The notes below the pieces were generated by a model, which did not search any database, had not been told where the DNA came from, and worked only from the letters and a program-made list of their open reading frames with translations. Positions 8,804 to 16,306 of a DNA stretch of 64,000 nucleotides are shown one piece after another. The DNA lies in the NCBI RefSeq assembly GCF_009755605.1, contig NZ_WPNZ01000013.1, positions 1-64,000 on the forward strand. The letters run 5' to 3'. Source of the stretch: Streptomyces typhae (GTDB taxonomy: Bacteria; Actinomycetota; Actinomycetes; Streptomycetales; Streptomycetaceae). Position numbers and translations under genes: made by a program. Numbering within the stretch: the stretch's first letter is position 1; each line of letters opens with the position of its first letter.

Positions 8804-9411
8804 GCGGGACGGGGCTCCTCACTAGGGCGGCACGCCCGGCGGCACCGGGCCCGTACGAGTGTCGCCGGTGCGGGCGGCGCACGCACGTGTCACGTGCCGG
8901 TCGTGCGCTGGTCGTGCGCCGGTCGTGTGCCGACATGGGCCCGAGCGCCGGAAATCGGGGTGTCCGGGGAGGTTCGGGGTGCCCGGGAGGTGTGGACACG
9001 GTGGGCAGGGGCACGCGGCTGAGTACGGTGACGATCGCGTCGACCGGGAACGCCTCCGCGGACGAGGGCCGACCGACGACGCCTCGACGGACGCGAGACC
9101 GCTGATGACGTCTTCACGGGCAAGACGGGTGAGACGGGCGAGCGTCCGCTGATGTCACCTCGACGGACGCGAGTCCACTGACACCGCTTACGCGGACGAG
9201 CGTTCACGGGCAAGGTCGCTGCGGACGCGAGTCCACTGACACCGCTTACGCGGACGAGCGTTCACGGGCAAGGTCGCTGCGGACGCGAGTCCACTGACAC
9301 CGCTTACGCGGACGAGCGTCCACCGGCAAAGTCGCTGCGGACGCGAGTCCACTGACACCGTCTTCACGGACGAGCGTCCACCGACGACGCCTCGACGGAC
9401 GAGAGAGGCAC
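8804..9411. other. 608-bp non-coding interval between divergent genes, mostly repeats
   Basis: No convincing gene. The left part holds short GTCGTGCGC-type repeats (about 8895-8930). From about 9030 there are degenerate, and from 9164 near-perfect, copies of the 58-bp minisatellite annotated separately. It must contain promoters for both the dehydrogenase and the lipoprotein, but I see no clear -35/-10 pair. Confidence 0.6.
9164..9396. repeat. 58-bp minisatellite, four tandem copies
   Basis: Successive copies begin ACACCGCTTA at 9181, 9239 and 9297 and a diverged ACACCGTCTT at 9355, exactly 58 bp apart. Each unit contains GCGGACGAGCG and GACGCGAGTCCACTG. The period is not a multiple of three and the array lies directly upstream of the DUF4232 lipoprotein, so it is not coding. 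Confidence 0.9.
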
Positions 9412-10176
9412 ATGATGAGCGAACGGTCCCGGATCTCGCGCGGCTCCCGGCCACGCCCCCTTCTCGTCGCCCTGGCCGCGACGAGCGCCCTGCTGCTCGG
9501 CGCGTGCGGCGGCGGTGACAGTGACGAGGGCAAGTCCCCGCCGACCCCCGCGCCGGCGGACGCGGCGAGCACGGCGGGCGACCCGGACGCCGACCCCGCG
9601 TCATCGCCGGGCACGCCGGACCCCGCAGACACGCCCCCGGTGCAGAGCACGCCTCCGGCGAAGAGCACGGCCCCGACCGGCGAACCGACGGCGCCCCCGG
9701 CGTCGGACCAGGCGCCGGGCCGGGCGTCGACCCCCGCATCGGACCCGGCGCAGCGGTCCGCCGCCACCCCCAGGTGCACCGCCGACCACCTCGCGCTCTC
9801 CCTCGGCCGTGGCGACGCGGGCGCGGGCAACCGATACGTGCCGCTGGTGTTCACCAACACCGGGACCACGGCGTGCGCCCTGCGCGGCTACCCCGGAGTC
9901 TCGATGCTCGACGCCTCCGGCGAGCGCATCGGTCACCCCGCGAAGCGCTCGGGCAGCGCGCTGCCGCCGGTGGAACTCGCCCCGGGCCGGCACGCGTACG
10001 CGGCCCTGCACACGGTCGCGCGGGGCCTGACGGACAAGCCGTGCTGGCCCCGGGCCCAGCGGGTGAACGTCTATCCGCCGGGGTCGAAGCAGTATCTGCG
10101 CGCGCCCGCCCGGTCCTTCGAGGTGTGCGGGAACACGTTCGACGTGAGCGCGGTGGCGCCGGGCAAGCACCCCTGA
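9412..10176 (+). CDS. DUF4232-domain lipoprotein
   Basis: Exported lipoprotein of 254 residues. The N-terminus has Arg residues, a hydrophobic stretch (PLLVALAATSALLLGAC) and a lipobox LLGAC with the lipidated Cys near residue 33. A linker of about 85 residues rich in Pro, Ala, Ser and Thr follows, which would span the cell wall. The C-terminal part from about residue 122 (CTADHLALSLG, ACALRGYPGVSMLDASG, ending with a conserved Cys in FEVCGNTF) is the DUF4232 beta domain, common in Streptomyces and of unknown function. ATG 9412 is preceded by GAGAGAGG at 9401-9408. The upstream region is the 58-bp repeat array. Confidence 0.88.
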   Translation: MMSERSRISRGSRPRPLLVALAATSALLLGACGGGDSDEGKSPPTPAPADAASTAGDPDADPASSPGTPDPADTPPVQSTPPAKSTAPTGEPTAPPASDQAPGRASTPASDPAQRSAATPRCTADHLALSLGRGDAGAGNRYVPLVFTNTGTTACALRGYPGVSMLDASGERIGHPAKRSGSALPPVELAPGRHAYAALHTVARGLTDKPCWPRAQRVNVYPPGSKQYLRAPARSFEVCGNTFDVSAVAPGKHP

Positions 10177-10266
10177 CGCCGGGGCGGCGAGCGTCGTAGC
10201 ATAGCCCCGTACCGCATCGCATGGCGGCCTCCTGCAATATCACAGCCCCGACCGGGAGGTCCCTCC

Positions 10267-11196
10267 ATGTCCGCGCCCAAGGTGTCCGCGCTCCAGGTGC
10301 GCCCGTTCCACCGCGACGACCGCGACCAGCTCACCGAGCTGGTGAACAGGCACGTCGCCGCCGTCGTGCCGGGCGGCTCCATCTCCGTGAACACCGTCCT
10401 GAACAGCCTGACGCGGCGGCCCGACGAGTTCATCGTCGACCCCTGGGTGAGCGAGCGCGTCACGCTCGTCGCCGAGCAGCGCGCGTTCGTCGTGGCCGCC
10501 GCGCACCTGCTGCGCTACCGCCCGGACGGCGACGTCGGCCCCGACTTCCGCGACCTGGGCATGGTCGACTGGTTCGTCAGCCACCCGGCCGCGTCGTTCT
10601 GGCCGGACGCCGACGAGGCCGCCGACCTGCTCATGGGCGCCTGCCTGGCCCAGCTCTCCCGGTGGGGCGTACGGGCCCGCGCCGCCGACGGAGCGCTGCC
10701 CGCCCCGGCCGTCTACGGGCTCCCGCGCGTCTGGCCGCACGTCCGCGCGGCCTACGAACGCGCCGGTTTCCGGCACACGGGCCACACCGAGGTGATCCTC
10801 GTCGCCCCCGTGTCCGCCCTGCGCCCGAGCGGACCGCCGCTGCCCGGTCTCGCCGTGCGCCGCACCCTCGGCGAGTGCGGCACGCGTCTGACCGCCCACC
10901 TCGACGGCCGCGACCTCGGCTTCATCGAGGTGGACACCGCTCTCGGCCGTCCCGAACGACAAGCCCGCGACGGCTCGTTGGCCGACATCGGCAACTTCTG
11001 CACCGAACCGGGGCACGGCGTCGAAGGCCTGGAGGCCTGGCTCCTCGGCGAGGCCGCCGAGTGGCTGCGCCTCGCCGGGGCGGACCGGGTGCTCTCCTAT
11101 GAGACGTCCGACGACACCGAGGCGCTCAGGCGCCTGACGTCGCTCGGGTTCAGGGAACTGGTGCGCACGGACCGGGGCTGGCAGCACGGGGCATAA
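10267..11196 (+). CDS. GNAT family N-acetyltransferase (tandem GNAT-like halves)
   Basis: 309-residue protein with two GNAT-type halves. The N-terminal half covers roughly residues 10-170 (VRPFHRDDRDQLTEL at its start and YERAGFRHTGHTEVILV at its end). The C-terminal half (about 190-309) contains NFCTEPGHGVEGLEAWLL in the acetyl-CoA loop position and ALRRLTSLGFRELVRT. Acyl acceptor unknown. ATG 10267 is preceded by GGGAGG at 10255-10260. It stands alone; just after its stop is a heptamer repeat and then the convergent dioxygenase gene. Confidence 0.8.
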   Translation: MSAPKVSALQVRPFHRDDRDQLTELVNRHVAAVVPGGSISVNTVLNSLTRRPDEFIVDPWVSERVTLVAEQRAFVVAAAHLLRYRPDGDVGPDFRDLGMVDWFVSHPAASFWPDADEAADLLMGACLAQLSRWGVRARAADGALPAPAVYGLPRVWPHVRAAYERAGFRHTGHTEVILVAPVSALRPSGPPLPGLAVRRTLGECGTRLTAHLDGRDLGFIEVDTALGRPERQARDGSLADIGNFCTEPGHGVEGLEAWLLGEAAEWLRLAGADRVLSYETSDDTEALRRLTSLGFRELVRTDRGWQHGA

Positions 11197-11203
11197 CGTC
11201 GTG

Positions 11204-11267
11204 GGTGCCGGGTGCCGGGTGCCGGGTGCCGGGTGCCGGGTGCCGGGTGCCGGGTGCCGGGTGCCGG
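11204..11267. repeat. Nine tandem copies of the heptamer GGTGCCG
   Basis: Perfect 7-bp tandem array between the convergent 3' ends of the acetyltransferase and dioxygenase genes. It could vary in length by slippage without affecting a protein. Confidence 0.9.
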
Positions 11268-11292
11268 ACCTCGGGCGCCGGTGCCGGGTGCC

Positions 11293-12105
11293 TCAGCCGA
11301 TCTGCACCGACCGCTTCGACAGGCCCAGCCAGCTCCCCTCGATGACGCTGCGCTGGGTGTGCAGCTCGTCCGCTCCCGCGCCGAGCGTCACCGCGAGCGG
11401 TACGAAGTGCTCCTCGCGGGGGTGGGCGTACTGCGCCGCCGGGGCCTTGTGCGCGAAGTCGAGCAGGGCGTCGACGTCACCGGCGTCCAGGGCGCGGCGC
11501 CCCCAGTCGTCGAACTCGGCGAGGGCGGACGGCACGTGGTTGTCCGGGCTGATGGCCCGCAGGTTGTGGGTGAAGGAGCCGCTGCCGACGATCAGTACGC
11601 CCTCGTCGCGCAGCGGGGCGAGCCTGCGGCCGATCTCCATCAGCTTGCGGGGGTCGAGGGTCGGCATGGACACCTGAAGCACCGGTACGTCCGCGTCCGG
11701 GTACATCTCCAGCAGCGGGACGTAGGCGCCGTGGTCGAGGCCGCGCTCGGGCAGGTCGTGCACCGGCATGCCCGGTCCGCGCAGCAGGGCCTTGACCTGC
11801 GCGGCGAGTTCGGGGGCGCCGGGAGCGTCGTAGCGGATGCGGTAGTAGTGCTCGGGGAAGCCCCAGAAGTCGTAGACGAGCGGCACGGGGGAGGTCGCGC
11901 CGAGGGCGAGCGGGGCCTCCTCCCAGTGTGCGGAGACCATCAGGATCGCCTTGGGGCGCGGCAGGCCCGCGCCCCACCGCGCGAGTTCGCCCGGCCAGTG
12001 GGCGTCCTCGGCGAGAGTGGGGCCGCCGTGGCTCATGAAGAGGGTGGGCATGCGCTCCGGGGCGGGGCCGGGGGAGGGCTCGGTGTCGGGGGTGGCGGTG
12101 CTCAT
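11293..12105 (-). CDS. LigB-type extradiol ring-cleavage dioxygenase (DODA/YgiD family)
   Basis: Cytoplasmic non-heme, metal-dependent dioxygenase of 270 residues, similar to 4,5-DOPA and other catechol extradiol dioxygenases. Expected metal-site elements are visible: SHGGPTL near residue 30 (His), SAHWEEAP near residue 58 (His), GLDHGAYVPLLEMYPDADVP in the middle and GSGSFTHNLRAI further on (His). ATG 12105 is preferred; the longer frame reads through the intergenic operator. It is divergent from a marR gene across 127 bp holding TTCAAATTTGAA-type sites, a classic arrangement for a MarR regulator controlling a ring-cleavage or detoxifying enzyme. Confidence 0.88.
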   Translation of the reverse strand: MSTATPDTEPSPGPAPERMPTLFMSHGGPTLAEDAHWPGELARWGAGLPRPKAILMVSAHWEEAPLALGATSPVPLVYDFWGFPEHYYRIRYDAPGAPELAAQVKALLRGPGMPVHDLPERGLDHGAYVPLLEMYPDADVPVLQVSMPTLDPRKLMEIGRRLAPLRDEGVLIVGSGSFTHNLRAISPDNHVPSALAEFDDWGRRALDAGDVDALLDFAHKAPAAQYAHPREEHFVPLAVTLGAGADELHTQRSVIEGSWLGLSKRSVQIG

Positions 12106-12156
12106 GGCGGGCTCCTGGAGGGTGGTGAGTCCCTGAGGGTGTGATCCACATTTGGA

Positions 12157-12168
12157 TTCAAATTTGAA
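12157..12168. promoter_or_regulatory. Perfect palindrome TTCAAATTTGAA, probable MarR operator
   Basis: AT-rich 12-bp perfect palindrome in the 127-bp divergent spacer between the dioxygenase and marR, striking in such GC-rich DNA. A second related site with the same TTTGAAC half lies at 12199-12211 (TTTGAATTTGAAC), close to the marR start. Two half-site-sharing elements in one spacer fit autoregulation plus control of the dioxygenase. Confidence 0.65.
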
Positions 12169-12232
12169 CCACATGGTGTCCCTGACCGTACTCGAATGTT
12201 TGAATTTGAACAACAGGCGTACGCTGGCACCC

Positions 12233-12691
12233 ATGGGTGAGGCGAAGTGGCTGAGCGACGACGAGATGGCCGCCTGGCAGGCGTTCCTGACGGCCGGGGC
12301 GCTGCTCGACCGGCGCATCGAGGAGCAGCTCAAGTCCGAGGCGGACCTGTCCCATCTGCAGTACGAGGTCCTGGTGCGGCTCTCCGCCGCCGAGGGCGGC
12401 GAACTGCGGATGAGTGAGCTCGCCGGTTCCGTCGTCACCACCAAGAGCGGCCTGACGTACCAGATCACCCAGTTGGAGAAGGCGGGCCTGGTCCGCCGCC
12501 GCTCCTGCGCCGCCGACGTCCGCGGCGTCTACGCCGTCCTCACCGACGCGGGCCGCGACCGACTGCGCCGGGCGGCCCCCGGTCACCTGGAGGTCGTCCG
12601 CGCCCACCTGATCGACGTCCTCGACGACGACCAGCTCAGGTCGCTCCGCGAGGGTCTCGGCGAGGTGGTGCGCAGGCTCAGCGGCGGGTGA
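12233..12691 (+). CDS. MarR family transcriptional regulator
   Basis: 152-residue winged-helix DNA-binding protein. The MarR core is visible as SHLQYEVLVRLSAAEGGELRM (helix leading to the HTH), LAGSVVTTKSGLTYQITQLE (recognition helix region) and GLVRRRSCAADVRGVYAVLT (wing). ATG 12233 gives the conserved N-terminus; upstream in-frame codons would run through the operator. Divergent from the dioxygenase, and probably a repressor relieved by a phenolic or electrophilic ligand, by analogy with other MarR/dioxygenase pairs. Confidence 0.88.
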   Translation: MGEAKWLSDDEMAAWQAFLTAGALLDRRIEEQLKSEADLSHLQYEVLVRLSAAEGGELRMSELAGSVVTTKSGLTYQITQLEKAGLVRRRSCAADVRGVYAVLTDAGRDRLRRAAPGHLEVVRAHLIDVLDDDQLRSLREGLGEVVRRLSGG

Positions 12692-12716
12692 CCCCCTCGG
12701 CGGCGGTTGCCGGCGC

Positions 12717-12737
12717 CTTGCGCAAGCTTGCAGCAAG
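12717..12737. promoter_or_regulatory. Distal TTGC/GCAA box cluster, possible MalR-type site
   Basis: Overlapping palindromes TTGCGCAA and GCAAGCTTGC followed by CAGCAAGG. Its core resembles the operator in front of the amylase gene (TTGCAAGCTTTCTGCAA). It lies about 335 bp from malE, so it could be an auxiliary operator, or part of the marR terminator region. Confidence 0.4.
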
Positions 12738-12909
12738 GTATCGCCGAGCCTCCCCCGGGCATCGCCCGAACCTCGCCCGAACCTCGACACGCCTCGCCGG
12801 ACCTCGCCCAGACCTCGACAGGCCTCGCCAAGCCCTGAGGCCTGGCCTCCCAGCCTGGCCATCGGCCATCTGCGATCACCAGGACACGCGCCGGTAACGA
12901 TCAGCAACT

Positions 12910-12942
12910 CTTGCAATGCTTCTTGCAGAAAGTTCCCGCAAG
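12910..12942. promoter_or_regulatory. Probable MalR-type operator upstream of malE
   Basis: Contains CTTGCAATGCTTCTTGCAG (two direct CTTGCA repeats 12 bp apart) followed by TTGCAGAAAGTTCCCGCAA. The latter shares TTGCAGAAAG with the reverse complement of the amylase operator at 19104-19120. Streptomyces maltose and amylase genes are known to be controlled through CTTGCA-type repeats bound by the LacI-family MalR. Confidence 0.65.
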
Positions 12943-13072
12943 GTCTTTCGGGACGTTTGCAACCCTGTTACGTTCCTGCCAACCCGGCGCCGCCTCTGGT
13001 GCGGCCGGCAGGAGGCACCTCTTCGTCTCCCGTCATTCCGGGTCATTCCGGGACCAGTTGAAGGAGTTCACG

Positions 13073-14350
13073 ATGCGGCGTGGCATGACGGCCACCGCGC
13101 TGGTCGCAGCCCTGGCGATGACAGCGGCAGCGTGCGGCGGCGACGACGGTGACAGCGGCAAGAAGAGCGGCGGCAAGCTCTCCGGGACCGTCACCTTCTG
13201 GGACACCTCGAACGACGCCGAGAAGGGCACGTACGAGAAGCTGGCCGAGGGCTTCGAGGAGCTCCACCCCGGCGTCGACGTCAAGTACGTCAGCGTGCCG
13301 TTCGGCGAGGCCAACGCCAAGTTCAAGAACGCGGCGGGCGGCAACTCCGGCGCCCCCGACGTGATGCGCACCGAGGTCGCCTGGGTCGCCGACTTCGCGA
13401 ACCTCGGCTACCTCGCGCCGCTGGAGGGCACCGCCGCGCTCGACAAGGCGGACGACTACCTGCCGCAGGCCGCCGCGAGCACCAGGTTCAAGGGCAAGAC
13501 GTACGCCGTTCCGCAGACCATCGACACCCTCGGCCTCTTCTACAACAAGAAGATGCTCAAGGACGCCGGCGTCAGCGTGCCCAAGACCTTCGACGAGGTC
13601 GGATCGGCCGCCAAGAAGATCAAGTCGAAGTCCGGCAGGACGGGTCTCTACCTGCGCGGCGACGACCCCTACTTCTACCTCCCCTACCTCTACGGAGAGG
13701 GCGGTGACCTCCTCGACACCGAGAAGAAGGAGATCACCGTCGACGACGCCGAGGGTGTGGCCGCCTTCGAGGTGATGAAGGGCCTGCTCGACTCCGGGGC
13801 CGCCGTCACCGACGCGAGCGACGGCTACAACAACCAGCTCAACGCCTTCAAGGACGGCGACGTCGCGATGGTCCTCGACGGCCCCTGGTCCATCGAGGGC
13901 GCCCTCCAGGGCAAGCAGTTCAAGGGCGCGGCGGGCAAGGCCAACCTCGGCGTCGCCCCGGTCCCCGGCGGCAGCGCCCGCCAGGCCTCCCCGCAGGGCG
14001 GCTGGAACCTCGCCGCGTACGCGGGCTCCAAGAACCTCGACGCCTCCTACGAGTTCATCAAGTACATGAGTTCCGCGAAGGTGCAGCAGCAGACCACCGA
14101 GAAGCTCAGCCTGCTGCCCACCCGCACCTCCGTCTACGACGTCAAGTCCGTCAAGGACAACCAGATGGTCCAGTTCTTCAAGCCTGCCGTCGACAAGTCG
14201 GTGCAGCGGCCCTGGATCCCCGAGGCCAACTCCCTCTTCGAGCCCGTCCGGCTCCAGATGGAGAAGGTCCTGAGCGGCCGCACGTCCCCCGAGGACGGCG
14301 CGAACGGCATCGGTGACGCCTACCGCAAGCTCCTGAAGGACTACAAGTAG
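13073..14350 (+). CDS. malE: Maltose/maltodextrin ABC transporter substrate-binding lipoprotein
   Basis: 425-residue extracellular solute-binding lipoprotein. The signal MRRGMTATALVAALAMTAAACG carries a lipobox ending in Cys near residue 22. The mature part is a family 1 sugar-binding protein (GTVTFWDTSNDAEKGTYEKL, GAPDVMRTEVAWVADFANLG, YAVPQTIDTLGLFYNKKML, QGGWNLAAYAGSKNLDASYE). ATG 13073 follows AAGGAG with ideal spacing. malF starts 2 bp after the stop, so malE-malF-malG-aglA-malR form one transcription unit. No ATPase is encoded; in Streptomyces the shared MsiK ATPase, made elsewhere, serves such systems. Repression by the LacI regulator at the operon's end is likely. Confidence 0.92.
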   Translation: MRRGMTATALVAALAMTAAACGGDDGDSGKKSGGKLSGTVTFWDTSNDAEKGTYEKLAEGFEELHPGVDVKYVSVPFGEANAKFKNAAGGNSGAPDVMRTEVAWVADFANLGYLAPLEGTAALDKADDYLPQAAASTRFKGKTYAVPQTIDTLGLFYNKKMLKDAGVSVPKTFDEVGSAAKKIKSKSGRTGLYLRGDDPYFYLPYLYGEGGDLLDTEKKEITVDDAEGVAAFEVMKGLLDSGAAVTDASDGYNNQLNAFKDGDVAMVLDGPWSIEGALQGKQFKGAAGKANLGVAPVPGGSARQASPQGGWNLAAYAGSKNLDASYEFIKYMSSAKVQQQTTEKLSLLPTRTSVYDVKSVKDNQMVQFFKPAVDKSVQRPWIPEANSLFEPVRLQMEKVLSGRTSPEDGANGIGDAYRKLLKDYK

Positions 14351-14352
14351 GC

Positions 14353-15291
14353 ATGGCACCGCACCCCGGCCGCCTGCGCAGGGCACTGAGCACCCACTGG
14401 TACGCCTGGGCCATGGTCGCCCCGGTCGTCGCCGTCATCGGCGTGATCGTCGGCTATCCGCTGGTGCGCGGCATGTATCTGTCGACGACGAACGCCGACG
14501 AGGCGAACGTCGAGCGCACCATCGGCGTCAACCACATCCCGGCGACGTACGAGTCGGTGGGCCTCGACAACTACCGGGCCATCCTCGACGACGGCGTCTT
14601 CTGGGACCGGCTGACCTGGACCGTCGTCTGGACGGTGTCCTGCGTGGGCCTGTCGTTCGTCATCGGCCTCGCCCTCGCGAACATGCTCAACCGCAAGCTG
14701 AGGGGCCGCTCCTTCTACCGGATGGCGCTCATCCTGCCCTGGGCGGTGCCGGCCTTCGTCTCCGTGTTCACCTGGCGGCTGCTCTTCAACGAGAAGAAGG
14801 GAGTCCTCAACAAGATCCTCGCCGGCGGCGGCATCGACGCGATCCCCTGGCTCAACGACCCCACCTGGGCGAAGATCTCGGTGATCACCGTCAACGTCTG
14901 GCTGGGCGTGCCGTTCATGCTGGTCGCCATGCTCGGCGGCCTCCAGTCCATCCCCGGCGAGCTGTACGAGGCCGCGGAGATGGACGGCGCGAGCGCCTGG
15001 CAGCGCTTCCGCCACATCACGCTGCCCGGTCTGCGCACGGTCAGCAGCACCGTGGTCCTGATCAGCGCCATCTGGACGTTCAACATGTTCCCGGTGATCT
15101 TCCTGCTCACCCGGGGCGGTCCGGGCGACGCCACCGAGATCCTGGTGACGTACGCCTACCGGCTCTCGTTCGTCGTCAGCCCCCGAGACTTCGCGGGATC
15201 CGCCGCCTGGGGCGTGCTCATCCTGCTGCTCCTCTCGCTCTTCGCGGTGGTCTACCGCCGCGCGCTCCGCAAGCAAGGAGAGGTGTGGTGA
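14353..15291 (+). CDS. malF: Maltose ABC transporter permease MalF
   Basis: 312-residue inner-membrane permease with six or seven helices, starting YAWAMVAPVVAVIGVIVGYP. The EAA loop that contacts the ATPase is YEAAEMDGASAWQRFRHITL. It lacks the large periplasmic insertion of E. coli MalF, as usual in actinobacteria. It starts two bases after malE and overlaps malG. Confidence 0.92.
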   Translation: MAPHPGRLRRALSTHWYAWAMVAPVVAVIGVIVGYPLVRGMYLSTTNADEANVERTIGVNHIPATYESVGLDNYRAILDDGVFWDRLTWTVVWTVSCVGLSFVIGLALANMLNRKLRGRSFYRMALILPWAVPAFVSVFTWRLLFNEKKGVLNKILAGGGIDAIPWLNDPTWAKISVITVNVWLGVPFMLVAMLGGLQSIPGELYEAAEMDGASAWQRFRHITLPGLRTVSSTVVLISAIWTFNMFPVIFLLTRGGPGDATEILVTYAYRLSFVVSPRDFAGSAAWGVLILLLLSLFAVVYRRALRKQGEVW

Positions 15292-16247
15292 ACCCCGTGA
15301 CCTCTACGAACTCTGCGACCTCCGCGACCTCCGCGACCTCTGCGACCTCCGTGACGAAGGGCTCGGCCACCGCGACCCCGCCCACCGGGAGCCCGGCACC
15401 GGCCAAACCCCGGACGCGCCCCCGCGGCGAACGCGGACCGCTCGCCTCCGTCGCCCTGCACACCACCCTCCTGATCGCCGCTGCCGTCGCGGTGCTGCCC
15501 CCGCTGTGGCTGCTCATCACCTCGTTCAAGCCGAAGAGCGAGGCGTTCTCCACGGCGGTCGTGAAGGACTTCACCCTCGGCAACTACGACCACGTCGTCA
15601 ACGACACCGAGTTCCTGAGCTGGGTCGGCAACTCCCTGTTCGTGGTGGGCCTGACCACCGTGATCGGGGTCTTCATCTCGGCGACGACCGGCTACGCGGT
15701 GAGCCGCTTCCGGTTCCCCGGCATGCGGCCCCTGATGTGGCTGCTCCTCATCACGCAGATGTTCCCGGTCGCCGTCCTGATCGTGCCGCTGTACAACCTG
15801 CTCGCGGGCTTCGGCCTCCTGAACCAGCCCATGGGGCTCGTCCTGACCTACCTCACCATCGCGGTGCCGTTCTCCGCGTGGATGATGAAGGGGTACTTCG
15901 ACACCATCCCGGTGGAGATCGACGAGGCGGGCCGCGTCGACGGCCTCAACCCGTTCGGCACCTTCTGGCGGCTCGTCGTCCCGCTGGCCAAGCCCGGCCT
16001 CGCCGTCACCGGCTTCTACAGCTTCATCACCGGCTGGGCCGAGGTCGCCTACGCCTCCGCGTTCATGACGGGCGAGGAGAACCTCACCCTGGCGGGCGGC
16101 CTGCAGACCTTCGTCAACCAGTACACCAGCGACTGGGGTTCGCTGACGGCCGCGGCCGTGATCGTGGCGGTGCCCGCCGCGGTGATCTTCGGATTCGTCC
16201 AGCGCCATCTGGTCTCCGGCCTCACCGCCGGCGCGACGAAGTCCTGA
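15288..16247 (+). CDS. malG: Maltose ABC transporter permease MalG
   Basis: About 319-residue permease. GTG 15288 overlaps the malF stop (GTGA) and follows AAGGAGAGG, so translation is coupled; GTG 15285 is an alternative. A low-complexity N-terminus with 9-bp repeats (SATSATSATSATS) precedes six helices. The EAA loop is EIDEAGRVDGLNPFGTFWRL. The N-terminal repeat is not part of the MalG family core. Confidence 0.92.
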   Translation: MNPVTSTNSATSATSATSATSVTKGSATATPPTGSPAPAKPRTRPRGERGPLASVALHTTLLIAAAVAVLPPLWLLITSFKPKSEAFSTAVVKDFTLGNYDHVVNDTEFLSWVGNSLFVVGLTTVIGVFISATTGYAVSRFRFPGMRPLMWLLLITQMFPVAVLIVPLYNLLAGFGLLNQPMGLVLTYLTIAVPFSAWMMKGYFDTIPVEIDEAGRVDGLNPFGTFWRLVVPLAKPGLAVTGFYSFITGWAEVAYASAFMTGEENLTLAGGLQTFVNQYTSDWGSLTAAAVIVAVPAAVIFGFVQRHLVSGLTAGATKS

Positions 16248-16306
16248 CGCCCCGCGTCCCCTCCGCACCGCCGACCCGCCCACAGACACGACTCCACAGG
16301 GAACAC

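Larger units (their letters stand above)
12692..13072. other. 381-bp regulatory interval upstream of malE
   Basis: Non-coding. It holds a cluster of TTGC/GCAA boxes at 12717-12737, then short ACCTCG-type repeats (about 12776-12840), then the proximal operator cluster at 12910-12942. The 5' leader of malE follows, with AAGGAG at 13061-13066. Confidence 0.65.

Noticed and set aside
9164..9396. CRISPR array
   Set aside because: Units are contiguous 58-bp direct repeats without unique spacers, and no cas genes are present.
13043..14386. 447-codon minus-strand frame
   Set aside because: Antisense shadow of malE; no family features and no ribosome binding site.
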